Source: UBA1563 sp041671545
GTDB lineage: Bacteria; Bacteroidota; Ignavibacteria; Ignavibacteriales; Ignavibacteriaceae
NCBI GenBank assembly: GCA_041671545.1
Contig: JBAZBI010000013.1
Span: 47,632 to 111,631 of the forward strand
Direction: 5' to 3'
DNA length: 64,000 bases
Positions 8,922-17,513 of the stretch are shown one piece after another. The notes under the pieces were generated by a model, which had not been told where the DNA came from, made no database searches, and saw only the letters and a program-made list of their open reading frames with translations. How positions within the stretch are numbered: the stretch's first letter is position 1; every line of letters begins with the position of its first letter. Position numbers and translations under genes: made by a program.

Positions 8922-9134
8922 TTATTTTACTTCCACTGCCGTATAGCCGGCTTTTTTTAAGAGATCAACAACTGATTCTGAAGATATCGATTCACTTTTA
9001 ACCGAGAGAATTCTCTCCGGGTTTTCAAGATCAACTTTCCATTCTTCTATTTGTTTTTCTCCGTTAAGGAATGGAGTAACCGTAGCAATACAGCCGTTGC
9101 ACTTGATGTTCGTTTTAAATAGTAATTCTGCCAT
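8922..9134 (-). CDS. Small heavy-metal-associated (HMA) protein, copper chaperone-like
   Basis: A 70-residue cytosolic protein made of one HMA fold, with the metal-binding pair C12-N-G-C15 in KTNIKCNGCIATV. It ends a minus-strand cluster, 11 bp after copA. CopZ-type chaperones deliver Cu(I) to the N-terminal domain of CopA, and the context fits that role. The usual MxCxxC methionine is replaced by I10/K11 (NIKCNGC), so metal choice could differ slightly. Confidence 0.85.
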   Translation of the reverse strand: MAELLFKTNIKCNGCIATVTPFLNGEKQIEEWKVDLENPERILSVKSESISSESVVDLLKKAGYTAVEVK

Positions 9135-9145
9135 AATATTTAACT

Positions 9146-11386
9146 TTAAGATAATTTTAAACTTTTTAAACGTAAACTGTTAGAAACCACAGAGACCGAA
9201 CTCATCGCCATAGAAATTCCCGCGATCATCGGATCAATTTGAAAACCGGTGAACGGATAAAAAACTCCCGCAGCAACCGGGATTAAAACAATGTTGTAAA
9301 CAAACGCCCAAAACAAATTTTGCTTAATCGTTTTTACCGTTGCGCGCGAAAGAGTGATTGCTTTAACAATCGAAAACAGATCCGATTTCATCAACGTAAC
9401 TTGCGCAACATCCATTGCAATATCGGTTCCTCTTGCCATTGCGATGCTAACATCTGCAACCGTTAACGCCTGCGCGTCGTTTATTCCGTCTCCAACCATT
9501 CCTACAATATTATTTTCTTTTTGAATTTGCTTAACGAACTCAGCTTTTTGAGAAGGAAGTAATTCAGATTGAAATGAATCGATCCCAACTTTTTTTGCGA
9601 CCGCGTAAGCTGTCTGGTGATTATCGCCGGTGAGCATAAAGACTTTAATTCCCATCTTTTTTAATTGATGGATTGCTTCTTTAGAAGTTTCCTTAACCGC
9701 ATCGGCAATAGCGATTAAGCAAAGGGTCCGGTGTTCATCCGCAAAAAATATAATTGAATTTGCTTCATCTTTTAATTCCGCGGCGCGGTGTTGCAGTTCG
9801 TCATCAACCAAAATATTTTGTTGAAAGAGAAAAACTTCATGCCCGAGAAAATATTTTGAATTTGCGACAGTTGCAGTTACTCCTTTACCGGTTACGGCTT
9901 CAAACGATTCAACTTCGACTTTCTTATTCGCTTCTGTTGTAAAATGATTAACAACTGCAGAAGCTAAAGGATGTTCCGACTTACTCTCAATTGAATAGAG
10001 AATATTTTCAAGATCATTTTTATTTAGCGTTCCTTTTTTCCAAACCACTTCAACAACTTTAGGATTTCCTTCGGTGATCGTTCCCGTTTTATCAAGAATA
10101 AGCGCATTCATTTTGTGCGCTTTTTCTAAACTTTCGGCATCCTTAATAAGGATTCCGTTTTCTGCCCCTTTGCCGATTCCAACCATTAATGCTGTTGGCG
10201 TTGCCAAGCCAAGCGCACACGGGCAAGCAATGATGAGCACGGTTATCATCCCCGTTACACCTTGTATAAAATATCCCGTTCCGCCTATGATGATCCATAA
10301 AAAAAATGTCAGCACTGCCGTAGCTACAACAACCGGAACAAATACAGAAGCAATTTTATCAACTAATTTTTGCACCGGCGCTTTACTGCTTTGCGCTTGC
10401 TGTACTTGCTGAATTATTTGTGCAAGCAAAGTTTCTTCACCTATCTGCAGCGCTTCAATCTGTAAACTTCCTTTTTGATTCAGCGTTCCGGCGAAAACTT
10501 TTTCTCCCGATTTTTTCAACACCGGAAGAGATTCACCAGTTAACATACTTTCATCTAAATAAGATTCGCCGCTTTGCACTTTTCCATCAACAGCAATGCG
10601 TTCGCCCGGTTTTACGATTATCGTTTCGCTTTTCAGAATTTCTTTAATAGAAATGATAACTTCTTTTCCGTTACGAATTACAGTCACAGTATTCGGCTGA
10701 AGGTTCATCAATTTTTTTATTGCTTCGGCAGAACGATGTTTTGCCTTTTCTTCAAGAAACTTTCCGAGTAAAATGAACGAAACAATTACCGCTGCCGATT
10801 CAAAATAAAGATGCGGTTCAAAGCCGCGTGAGATGAGAAACGAAGGATAAATCACGTTGAACAGACTAAACAGAAAAGCGATTCCCGTGCTTAACGCAAC
10901 CAGTGTATCCATATTGGTTTGTAAATGCTTTCCTTTTTGATACGCTTGAATAAAAAAATCTCTTCCGAAATAAAACAAAATCACTCCGGTAAGCAGCATT
11001 AAAATCCATTGTGTGCTTTCCGCCGGATGATGAAAAAACATTGCAAGCACGACAACCGGAGCGGTTAAAATCAAAGAGAAGATTACGTTTGATTTTGCTT
11101 TTGCAAGTTTCAGTTTTCTTTCTTCATCTAATTGCTGTGGTGTTTTGATTTCGTCAATTTGTAAATCATAACCGATGGTTTGCACAGCTTCTTTCATTTG
11201 CTTCGGGGAAACAAGTTTCTGATTAAACTCCACCATTACGGTGTTGTCCGCATAATTAACTGACGCAGAAAAAATTCCGTTTTGCGATTTTAACATTGAT
11301 TCCACGCTGACTGCGCACGCAGAACAGGTCATCCCGATTACGGGAAATATTTTTTTTTCATTTTTCATTTTTTGCCGTAAATCCAT
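9146..11386 (-). CDS. copA: Copper-exporting P1B-type ATPase CopA
   Basis: A 746-residue heavy-metal pump. One N-terminal HMA domain carries GMTC21-SAC24. The transmembrane CPC motif is C388-P389-C390 (IIACPCALGLATP). The phosphorylated D432 lies in ILDKTGTITEGNP. TGES (actuator), SEHPLASA (HP motif), MLTGDN and GDGINDAQAL are all intact. The CPC motif and HMA domain place it with Cu(I) exporters (P1B-1). It uses ATP to move copper out of the cytoplasm. The small chaperone follows and the HMA-AraC regulator precedes it on the same strand, so the three probably form a copper-homeostasis unit. The start could also be M7, since no strong ribosome site separates the two. Confidence 0.95.
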   Translation of the reverse strand: MDLRQKMKNEKKIFPVIGMTCSACAVSVESMLKSQNGIFSASVNYADNTVMVEFNQKLVSPKQMKEAVQTIGYDLQIDEIKTPQQLDEERKLKLAKAKSNVIFSLILTAPVVVLAMFFHHPAESTQWILMLLTGVILFYFGRDFFIQAYQKGKHLQTNMDTLVALSTGIAFLFSLFNVIYPSFLISRGFEPHLYFESAAVIVSFILLGKFLEEKAKHRSAEAIKKLMNLQPNTVTVIRNGKEVIISIKEILKSETIIVKPGERIAVDGKVQSGESYLDESMLTGESLPVLKKSGEKVFAGTLNQKGSLQIEALQIGEETLLAQIIQQVQQAQSSKAPVQKLVDKIASVFVPVVVATAVLTFFLWIIIGGTGYFIQGVTGMITVLIIACPCALGLATPTALMVGIGKGAENGILIKDAESLEKAHKMNALILDKTGTITEGNPKVVEVVWKKGTLNKNDLENILYSIESKSEHPLASAVVNHFTTEANKKVEVESFEAVTGKGVTATVANSKYFLGHEVFLFQQNILVDDELQHRAAELKDEANSIIFFADEHRTLCLIAIADAVKETSKEAIHQLKKMGIKVFMLTGDNHQTAYAVAKKVGIDSFQSELLPSQKAEFVKQIQKENNIVGMVGDGINDAQALTVADVSIAMARGTDIAMDVAQVTLMKSDLFSIVKAITLSRATVKTIKQNLFWAFVYNIVLIPVAAGVFYPFTGFQIDPMIAGISMAMSSVSVVSNSLRLKSLKLS

Positions 11387-11410
11387 AATCTAACAAAGCC
11401 AGAATCAAAT

Positions 11411-11507
11411 AATTTGAAATGAATGGCTGAATGTTTGCATGATTGAATGGAAAACAGCAATTAATTCTAAATTAAAACCATTCATCCATTCATCCATTCT
11501 GTCATTT
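11411..11507. repeat. 8-bp-period CCATTCAT inverted repeat (copy 1)
   Basis: The right arm (11477-11499) reads CCATTCAT CCATTCAT CCATTCTG, a clean 8-bp period. The left arm (11418-11450) carries the complementary GAATGG units. The arms can fold into a long hairpin ending in a T run. It sits between the regulator gene and copA. A second copy lies at 46221-46308. Confidence 0.6.
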
Positions 11508-11575
11508 TTTTGTACAAAAATAAATATTTGTAGATGAAGTTCGTTATAAAATTTTAGACTTGGTTTGTAAGATTG

Positions 11576-12154
11576 TTAATGAGGACTGAGTTTGTCGAGC
11601 GGTTTTCGCTGTGGGAGTTTTAGATTTTTAAATTGTGTGGGAGTTAATCCCGTAACTTGTTTAAACTGATTGGAAAGATGCGCAACACTGCTGTAACCAA
11701 GTTTGAAAGACATCTCACTCAACGTAAAATCATTATAAACGAGCCACTCTTTTACGCGTTCTACTTTTTGAAGAATGAAAAACTTCTCAATAGTTATACC
11801 CGTCATCGAAGAGAAAAGGGAAGTGAGATAATGATAATCTTTTCCAAGTTTTTCGGAAAGGTAATCCGAAAAATTGATGTTCATCGCCTCAAGTTTGTCT
11901 TGATAGATCAACTCGATAATGGTTGTCTTGATCGTATCAACAAGCTGCGCTTTTTTGTCTTCGATCAATTCAAAACCGTTTTCCTCAAGAATCATTTTAA
12001 TCGGCTCAAGAGTTTTTTCTTCCGGAAACGAAACCACTGCTTTGCCAAGTTCAACGGAATGAACCGTGCAGCCGAGTTTTTCTAATTCATCATGTACAAC
12101 CTTTACGCAGCGGTTGCAAACCATGTTTTTAATATGTAATTCTTGTTTAGTCAT
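11576..12154 (-). CDS. HMA-AraC fusion transcriptional regulator (probable copper sensor)
   Basis: A 192-residue protein with two parts. Residues 1-65 are an HMA domain with the metal pair C13-N-R-C16 in KNMVCNRCVKVV. Residues about 75-185 are an AraC/XylS-type double helix-turn-helix, including the conserved segment LSEMSFKLGYSSVAHLSNQFKQVTG. AraC DNA-binding domains activate transcription and HMA domains bind Cu(I) or similar ions, so metal-dependent control of the adjacent copA is the natural inference. Classical copper regulators (CueR, CsoR, CopY) are not seen here. The gene is 189 bp upstream of copA on the same strand, with an 8-bp-period repeat between them. Confidence 0.85.
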   Translation of the reverse strand: MTKQELHIKNMVCNRCVKVVHDELEKLGCTVHSVELGKAVVSFPEEKTLEPIKMILEENGFELIEDKKAQLVDTIKTTIIELIYQDKLEAMNINFSDYLSEKLGKDYHYLTSLFSSMTGITIEKFFILQKVERVKEWLVYNDFTLSEMSFKLGYSSVAHLSNQFKQVTGLTPTQFKNLKLPQRKPLDKLSPH

Positions 12155-12245
12155 TGGTCAATGGGTCATTTGTCAATAGGTCATCGGTCATTGGTCAGAA
12201 GTCATTTTCAATTATAAATGACCGTTGACCAATGACTATTGACTA
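12155..12245. repeat. 7-bp-period TCA repeat with inverted arms (copy 1)
   Basis: The left arm has units such as GGTCAAT, GGGTCAT and TTGTCAA. The right arm carries the complement (TGACCGT, TGACCAA, TGACTAT, TGACTAT). The arms pair into a long imperfect hairpin between rocD and the regulator gene. Related copies lie at 17408-17449 and 32777-32855. Confidence 0.65.
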
Positions 12246-12248
12246 TTC

Positions 12249-13451
12249 TCACTCCATCACGAGTACTTCGGCAACTTTTTCCATTGCCCAGTCAATTTCT
12301 TCTTTAGTTATTACCAACGGAGGAGCGAACCGGATAACGTTGGTATGTGTTTCTTTGCAAAGTAAACCGCGGTCTTTTAGGGCTTCGCAGAATCTTCTTG
12401 CGCCGCCTGCTTCGGGAAACAGTTCAACACCGATGAACAAACCTTTGCCGCGTATCTCTTTTATGTGTTTTGATTTTATTCCATTTAATTTTTCTCTGAA
12501 ATAATTTCCCATTTCAAAAGAATTTTCAACTAACTTTTCTTCAATGAGAACTTTAATGCTTTCGCGCGCAATTGCAGCGCCGAGAGGATTTCCACCAAAG
12601 GTTGATCCGTGATCTCCCGGATTAAATACGCCAAGTAGTTGTCTATCAGCTAAAACTGCCGACACCGGATAACAACCGCCTGAAAGGGCTTTCCCAATAA
12701 TTACAGCATCGGGACGGATTTTTTCATACTCGAATGCAAAAAGTTTTCCACTTCTTCCTAAACCTGATTGAATTTCATCCGCAATAAACAACACGTTATT
12801 TTTTCTGCAAATCTCAAAAGCTTTCTGCAAATATCCTTCCGGAGGAACAATAACGCCCCCTTCGCCTTGTATCGGTTCGACTAAAAAGGCAACCGTGTTT
12901 TTGCTTATCATTTGTTCGAGCAATTCAACATCACCGTAAGGAATAATTTTGTAACCCGGAGTAAATGGACCGAATCCGTCTTTATACTGTTCTTCTGTAG
13001 AAAAAGAAATTATCGAGATCGTTCTGCCGGAAAAATTATTTGTGCAGCAGATAATTTCGGCTTTATTTTCTTCAACGCCTTTAACTTTGTAACCCCATTT
13101 GCGTGCGGCTTTCAAAGCGGTCTCAACCGCTTCGGCTCCTGAGTTCATCGGAAGCATCATTTCATATCCGGTAAGTTCGCACAACTCTTTGCAGAGGAAC
13201 GGAAGCTGGTCGTTTCTAAATGCGCGAGAAGTGAGTGTAACTTTTTCCAATTGTTCTTTTGCTTTATTAACAATGCGCGGATGGCAATGTCCTTGATTAA
13301 CTGCCGAATAAGCGGCAAGGCAGTCGAGATATTTGTTCCCATCAACATCCCAAACCCAAACACCTTTAGCTTTTTCGATTACAACATCTAGCGGATGATA
13401 ATTGTGCGCGCCGTATTGGTCTTCAATATTTATAATTTCTTTAGAGGTCAT
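12249..13451 (-). CDS. rocD: Ornithine aminotransferase
   Basis: A 400-residue class III, PLP-dependent transaminase. The N-terminus (IEDQYGAHNYHPLDVVIEKA) and YSAVNQGHCHPRI are characteristic of ornithine--oxo-acid transaminase rather than acetylornithine transaminase. The PLP site reads IADEIQSGLGRSGKLFA, with the Schiff-base lysine K254 in IIGKALSGGCYP. It converts ornithine and 2-oxoglutarate to glutamate semialdehyde and glutamate, linking arginine/ornithine breakdown to proline and glutamate. It is a cytosolic single-gene unit, with a heptad repeat hairpin just past its 3' end. Confidence 0.93.
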   Translation of the reverse strand: MTSKEIINIEDQYGAHNYHPLDVVIEKAKGVWVWDVDGNKYLDCLAAYSAVNQGHCHPRIVNKAKEQLEKVTLTSRAFRNDQLPFLCKELCELTGYEMMLPMNSGAEAVETALKAARKWGYKVKGVEENKAEIICCTNNFSGRTISIISFSTEEQYKDGFGPFTPGYKIIPYGDVELLEQMISKNTVAFLVEPIQGEGGVIVPPEGYLQKAFEICRKNNVLFIADEIQSGLGRSGKLFAFEYEKIRPDAVIIGKALSGGCYPVSAVLADRQLLGVFNPGDHGSTFGGNPLGAAIARESIKVLIEEKLVENSFEMGNYFREKLNGIKSKHIKEIRGKGLFIGVELFPEAGGARRFCEALKDRGLLCKETHTNVIRFAPPLVITKEEIDWAMEKVAEVLVME

Positions 13452-13705
13452 AAAGTTTCCTTGATTTTTATTTCTTCATTTATAATTTAATAAATTATAC
13501 GCTGAAAGTCAGTAGTGCGAGAAAAAAGTACCCGATCTAATTGCCGAATTTACCTATATCCCTTTATTTTTAGCGCCTTTTAGCAATGCCTTGTTAATCC
13601 CTCTCAGTTTTTTTAATTTATACGTGAAGTTAAAAGAAATACACAATAAATTAACTTATAACTCAAGGGATCGTTTTTTGATCCAATCTATCTACGGAAT
13701 AGCAA

Positions 13706-14542
13706 ATGAATAAATTTTTTCTTTTTTTCTTAATATTAATTTTAGCAGTTCAATATAATTATGGTTGGGGAGAAAAGGGGCACAAATTAATTGTTAAACA
13801 TGCAATGGAGATTTTACCAACTGAGATGAAAGATTTCCGTCAATTGTCGGAATATCTTATAGCGGAGGCAAGTCAACCTGACCGTAGAAAAAAATATATT
13901 GGGGATGAATTCCCGAAGCATTTTATCGATCTCGATTATTTCAAAGAGTTTAACCAGGCAAGAATGATCGAAGATAGGGATTCACTAAGTAAAATTTATG
14001 GCGATTCGGTTGTTACGATTAACGGAATTTTGCCATGGGTTTTGGAAGACACCTATCATCAGTTGGTTTTGGCGATGAAGCAAAAACAGAAAGTAAAAAC
14101 CAAAGAAATGATGCGCGATCTTTCCCACTATTTTGCCGATGCGCATCAACCGATGCACACCATTCTCAATTATAACGGGCAATTAAGCGGACAAACCGGT
14201 ATTCATGAGCGGTATGAATCGGAGATGGTAAATGCTCATCTTCCTGAATTGGAAAAAGTCTTTGTAAAAAATGTAAAAGTCAAAAAAATCGATAACCTGA
14301 AAAATGATTTCTTTCAAACAGTTTACCGTTCAAACGCTCGAAGCGCTATTTTATTTTCTGCCGATTTAGTTGCTGCGAATGAGACCTCCGGTAAATACGA
14401 TTCTCTGTATTATAAAATTTTATGGTTCAAGACTAAATATGTAACTGAAGAGGCTATACAAGAAGCCGCTGAAGACATAGCCGCTGTTTATTATACTGCC
14501 TGGCTTGAAGCCGGCAAACCAAAATTTAATTCTTTCAAATAA
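13706..14542 (+). CDS. Zinc-dependent phospholipase C / S1-P1 nuclease-like secreted enzyme
   Basis: A 278-residue protein with a signal peptide (about 1-20) that would leave a mature N-terminus at or near W21-G-E-K-G-H. In this superfamily the N-terminal Trp itself binds zinc. Further likely zinc ligands are in HFIDLDYF, LSHYFADAHQPMHT and GIHERYES. The superfamily includes S1/P1 nucleases and bacterial zinc phospholipase C, and the lack of a clear disulfide pattern leaves the substrate open. It is probably periplasmic or secreted, and the absence of a T9SS tail argues against surface anchoring. It is 26 bp upstream of the amylase gene and may be co-transcribed. A small hairpin, GGATCGTTTTTTGATCC, lies just upstream (13668-13684). 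Confidence 0.7.
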   Translation: MNKFFLFFLILILAVQYNYGWGEKGHKLIVKHAMEILPTEMKDFRQLSEYLIAEASQPDRRKKYIGDEFPKHFIDLDYFKEFNQARMIEDRDSLSKIYGDSVVTINGILPWVLEDTYHQLVLAMKQKQKVKTKEMMRDLSHYFADAHQPMHTILNYNGQLSGQTGIHERYESEMVNAHLPELEKVFVKNVKVKKIDNLKNDFFQTVYRSNARSAILFSADLVAANETSGKYDSLYYKILWFKTKYVTEEAIQEAAEDIAAVYYTAWLEAGKPKFNSFK

Positions 14543-14568
14543 TTATCATTAAAACTATTGGAGTTTTT

Positions 14569-17409
14569 GTGCGAAATCAATTTATACTTTTATTGTTACT
14601 TGTTCCGTTTGTTTTGCCGGGACAAGATTCCGTTGACGTTACCTTCCGCTACAAAGCAAGCGCAAATGCGGTAAAGGTTTTTTTGCCGGGCGAATTTAAT
14701 AATTGGGGACCGAACGCAAGCGGTATAATTTCTCCAACCGCTCCTTCGGCAATGACGTTGGAAAATAGCATTTATTATAAAACTGTCCGGTTGGCTGTTG
14801 GCGGTGGAACGACTATCATTAACACGCAGAAAGCGTATCAATATAAAATGCATGAGCATTATAATTCAACAGGAACTTCAAACTCATGGTTTAGTGATCC
14901 GATCAATCCCAATAAAAATGCTGCGGATAATAATAACTCATATATCATCGTAAAAAATCCGATGATCTTCCAGATTGAACCAACATCAACTAAACTTCTT
15001 CGCTACGATGAACCGGCTGTAACCGTTCAGGTTTCTGCAAAAGTTGGTGAAACGATTGACACTCAAGCTTCAAAAGTTTTTATTAACGATACGCTCGCCG
15101 GTTCGTTTGGAGATTATTTTAACCAGGCGAAACAGATTTTATTCGTCCCATCTATTTCTGTTTTCGGGAAAAAACTTTCCAGCGGCTTGAATGAGATAAA
15201 AATTGTTGCCGTTACCAATACCGGCGCTACAACAGTTGATTCACTTAACGTAAATTATGTTATTAATCCTCCTGTTGTGAATGAAAAAGTTCCAAACGGA
15301 ATTGTGAACGGAATTAATTACGGCGCCGATCCGACAAAAGTAACACTTTGTCTCTATGCGCCATATAAAAAATTCGTTTATGTTATTGGAGATTTTAACG
15401 ATTGGACAGTGAGTTCAAATTATTTTATGAAACGAGATTCCATCGACGCGAATAATGTACGCTGGTGGACAACGGTTGATGGATTACAAGCTGCCAAAGA
15501 ATATGCCTTCCAATATTTTGTTGATGACGATGTTGTTATCGCCGATCCGTTTGCGGATAAACTACTTCATCCGGATGACAGTTACATACCGGCAATTACC
15601 TATCCGAATTTAAAAGCATATCCTTCCGGTAAAACATCCGAATATATTTCCGTTTTTCAGACGGCACAGACACAATACCAATGGCAGACAACAAATTATC
15701 AACGACCGAAAAATACCGATTTAGTTGTTTACGAATTGTTACTTCGCGATTTTGTTGCGCGCCACGATTATCAAACATTGACCGATTCGCTCCCCTATTT
15801 AAAACGATTGGGAATAAATGCAATTCAGTTAATGCCGATAATGGAATTTGAAGGAAACGAAAGCTGGGGATACAATCCCGCTTTCTTTTTTGCTCCGGAC
15901 AAGTATTACGGTACAAAAAATGACCTGAAAAAATTAGTAGATAAAGCGCATGAAAACGGAATAGCGATAATTCTTGATATCGCGTTGAATCATAACTTCG
16001 GACAATCTCCGCTCGTTCGTCTTTACTGGGATGTGTCGCTCAATCGTCCATCTACAAATAATCCGTGGTTTAATCCGGTTGCAAAACATGCATATAATGT
16101 TGGATTGGATTTCAATCACGAAAGTCAGGCTACAAAAGATTTAGTCGATAGAGTTTTAAAATATTGGATGACCGAATTTAAAGTCGATGGTTTCCGTTTT
16201 GATCTGAGTAAAGGATTCACCCAAACACAAACTTGCGATAACAACGGCGGGAATTGTAATGTTGGTGCATGGGGCGCTTTTGATCAATCACGAGTAAATA
16301 TTCTAAACCGTATGGCGGTTGAAGCCCGAAAAACCGATTCAACTTCATGTTTAATTTTAGAACATTTTGCCGATAACAGTGAAGAAAAAGTTCTTTCCGC
16401 AAACGGCTTTATGCTTTGGGGAAATATGAATTATGCATACAATGAAGCCACGATGGGCTGGGTCAGCACTTCAAATTTTAACGGAGTTTCTTACAAACAA
16501 AGAGGATGGGCAGCGCCGAATCTTGTCGGCTATATGGAAAGTCATGACGAAGAACGATTGATGTACAAGAATTTTATGTATGGAAATGTTAGCGGGACTT
16601 ACAGTATAAAAGATTTGGCAACCGGTTTAAACAGAATGAAACTTGCAGCCGCATTTTTCTTTACGGTTCCGGGACCAAAAATGGTTTGGCAGTTTGGCGA
16701 ACGTGGATATGATGTTTCGATAAATGATCCAAGCAGACTTGCAAACAAACCGCCGCGTTGGGAATATATGTCCGATGCGCGCAGATTGAATTTATTCAAA
16801 GTTTATTCATCTCTTATTAAATTAAAAGAAAATTATCCGGCTTTTGAAAGCAATAACTTTACTATGGATGTGGCAGGCGCCGTAAAGAAAATTTCTATTT
16901 CAGATCCTTCAATGGATGTTGCAATTGTTGGAAACTTTGATGTTTCTTACCAATCTGTACCGATGAATTTTACCAAGAACGGAAGATGGTACCGCTATTT
17001 TGAAAATGACAGCGTTGAAGTATCAGACGTGAATCAAAATGTTGCGCTGGCTCCGGGTGAATTTTTTATTTACACCACCGCAAAACTGCCCGATCAGGAA
17101 AAGGGAATTACAACAGATGTTGAAGAATTCCAGGATCAAATGGCTTACAGTTTTGCGCTTGAACAGAATTACCCGAACCCGTTTAACCCTACGACAAGTA
17201 TTCAGTATTCAGTGAATAGTAGTCAGTATGTTAGTCTAAAAATTTATGATGTGCTAGGGAATGAGTTAGCAACTTTAGTAAATGAAATTCAACCTGCCGG
17301 AGCATATAAAGTCGGATTTGATGCTGCGCTGTTTTCTTCCGGAGTTTATTTCTATCAGTTAAGGCAAAACAATTCGGTGATAACGAAGAAGATGATCCTG
17401 GTTAAATAG
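14569..17409 (+). CDS. T9SS-exported GH13 alpha-amylase family enzyme
   Basis: A 946-residue secreted glycoside hydrolase. It starts at GTG 14569 behind a TTGGAG ribosome site. Two N-terminal CBM48/E-set-like modules carry LPGEFNNWGP and VIGDFNDWTV, typical of enzymes acting on alpha-glucans. The GH13 barrel spans about 385-750. It has LDIALNHNFG (region I), nucleophile D545 in GFRFDLSK (region II), acid/base E598 in ILEHFAD (region III) and D660 in ESHDEER (region IV), so the catalytic triad is complete. The C-terminus is a T9SS sorting domain (LEQNYPNPFNPTTS ... KKMILVK). It probably hydrolyses starch or glycogen-like polymers at the cell surface. Exact bond specificity is uncertain. Confidence 0.9.
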   Translation: MRNQFILLLLLVPFVLPGQDSVDVTFRYKASANAVKVFLPGEFNNWGPNASGIISPTAPSAMTLENSIYYKTVRLAVGGGTTIINTQKAYQYKMHEHYNSTGTSNSWFSDPINPNKNAADNNNSYIIVKNPMIFQIEPTSTKLLRYDEPAVTVQVSAKVGETIDTQASKVFINDTLAGSFGDYFNQAKQILFVPSISVFGKKLSSGLNEIKIVAVTNTGATTVDSLNVNYVINPPVVNEKVPNGIVNGINYGADPTKVTLCLYAPYKKFVYVIGDFNDWTVSSNYFMKRDSIDANNVRWWTTVDGLQAAKEYAFQYFVDDDVVIADPFADKLLHPDDSYIPAITYPNLKAYPSGKTSEYISVFQTAQTQYQWQTTNYQRPKNTDLVVYELLLRDFVARHDYQTLTDSLPYLKRLGINAIQLMPIMEFEGNESWGYNPAFFFAPDKYYGTKNDLKKLVDKAHENGIAIILDIALNHNFGQSPLVRLYWDVSLNRPSTNNPWFNPVAKHAYNVGLDFNHESQATKDLVDRVLKYWMTEFKVDGFRFDLSKGFTQTQTCDNNGGNCNVGAWGAFDQSRVNILNRMAVEARKTDSTSCLILEHFADNSEEKVLSANGFMLWGNMNYAYNEATMGWVSTSNFNGVSYKQRGWAAPNLVGYMESHDEERLMYKNFMYGNVSGTYSIKDLATGLNRMKLAAAFFFTVPGPKMVWQFGERGYDVSINDPSRLANKPPRWEYMSDARRLNLFKVYSSLIKLKENYPAFESNNFTMDVAGAVKKISISDPSMDVAIVGNFDVSYQSVPMNFTKNGRWYRYFENDSVEVSDVNQNVALAPGEFFIYTTAKLPDQEKGITTDVEEFQDQMAYSFALEQNYPNPFNPTTSIQYSVNSSQYVSLKIYDVLGNELATLVNEIQPAGAYKVGFDAALFSSGVYFYQLRQNNSVITKKMILVK

Positions 17410-17449
17410 TCATCCGTCAATGGTCATTTGTCATTGAAATGGTCAATAG
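17408..17449. repeat. 7-bp-period TCA repeat (copy 2, one arm)
   Basis: Successive units AGTCATC, CGTCAAT, GGTCATT and TGTCATT share the 7-bp period of the copies at 12155 and 32777. Only one arm is clear here, and it starts on the amylase stop codon. Confidence 0.6.
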
Positions 17450-17461
17450 ATTTCTAACAAT

Positions 17462-17495
17462 AAAAAAGCCCGGACATTTCTGCCGGGCTTCTTTG
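17462..17495. terminator. Bidirectional terminator between amylase and adhesin genes
   Basis: AAGCCCGG / CCGGGCTT with a 9-nt loop is flanked by an A run on the left and T-rich DNA on the right. It lies between the convergent genes ending at 17409 and 17514. Confidence 0.85.
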
Positions 17496-17513
17496 TGTTT
17501 ATGTCATTCAAAA

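Noticed and set aside
9754..10771. Several open frames antisense to copA
   Set aside because: They follow the codon pattern of copA on the opposite strand and have no ribosome sites or recognisable sequence.
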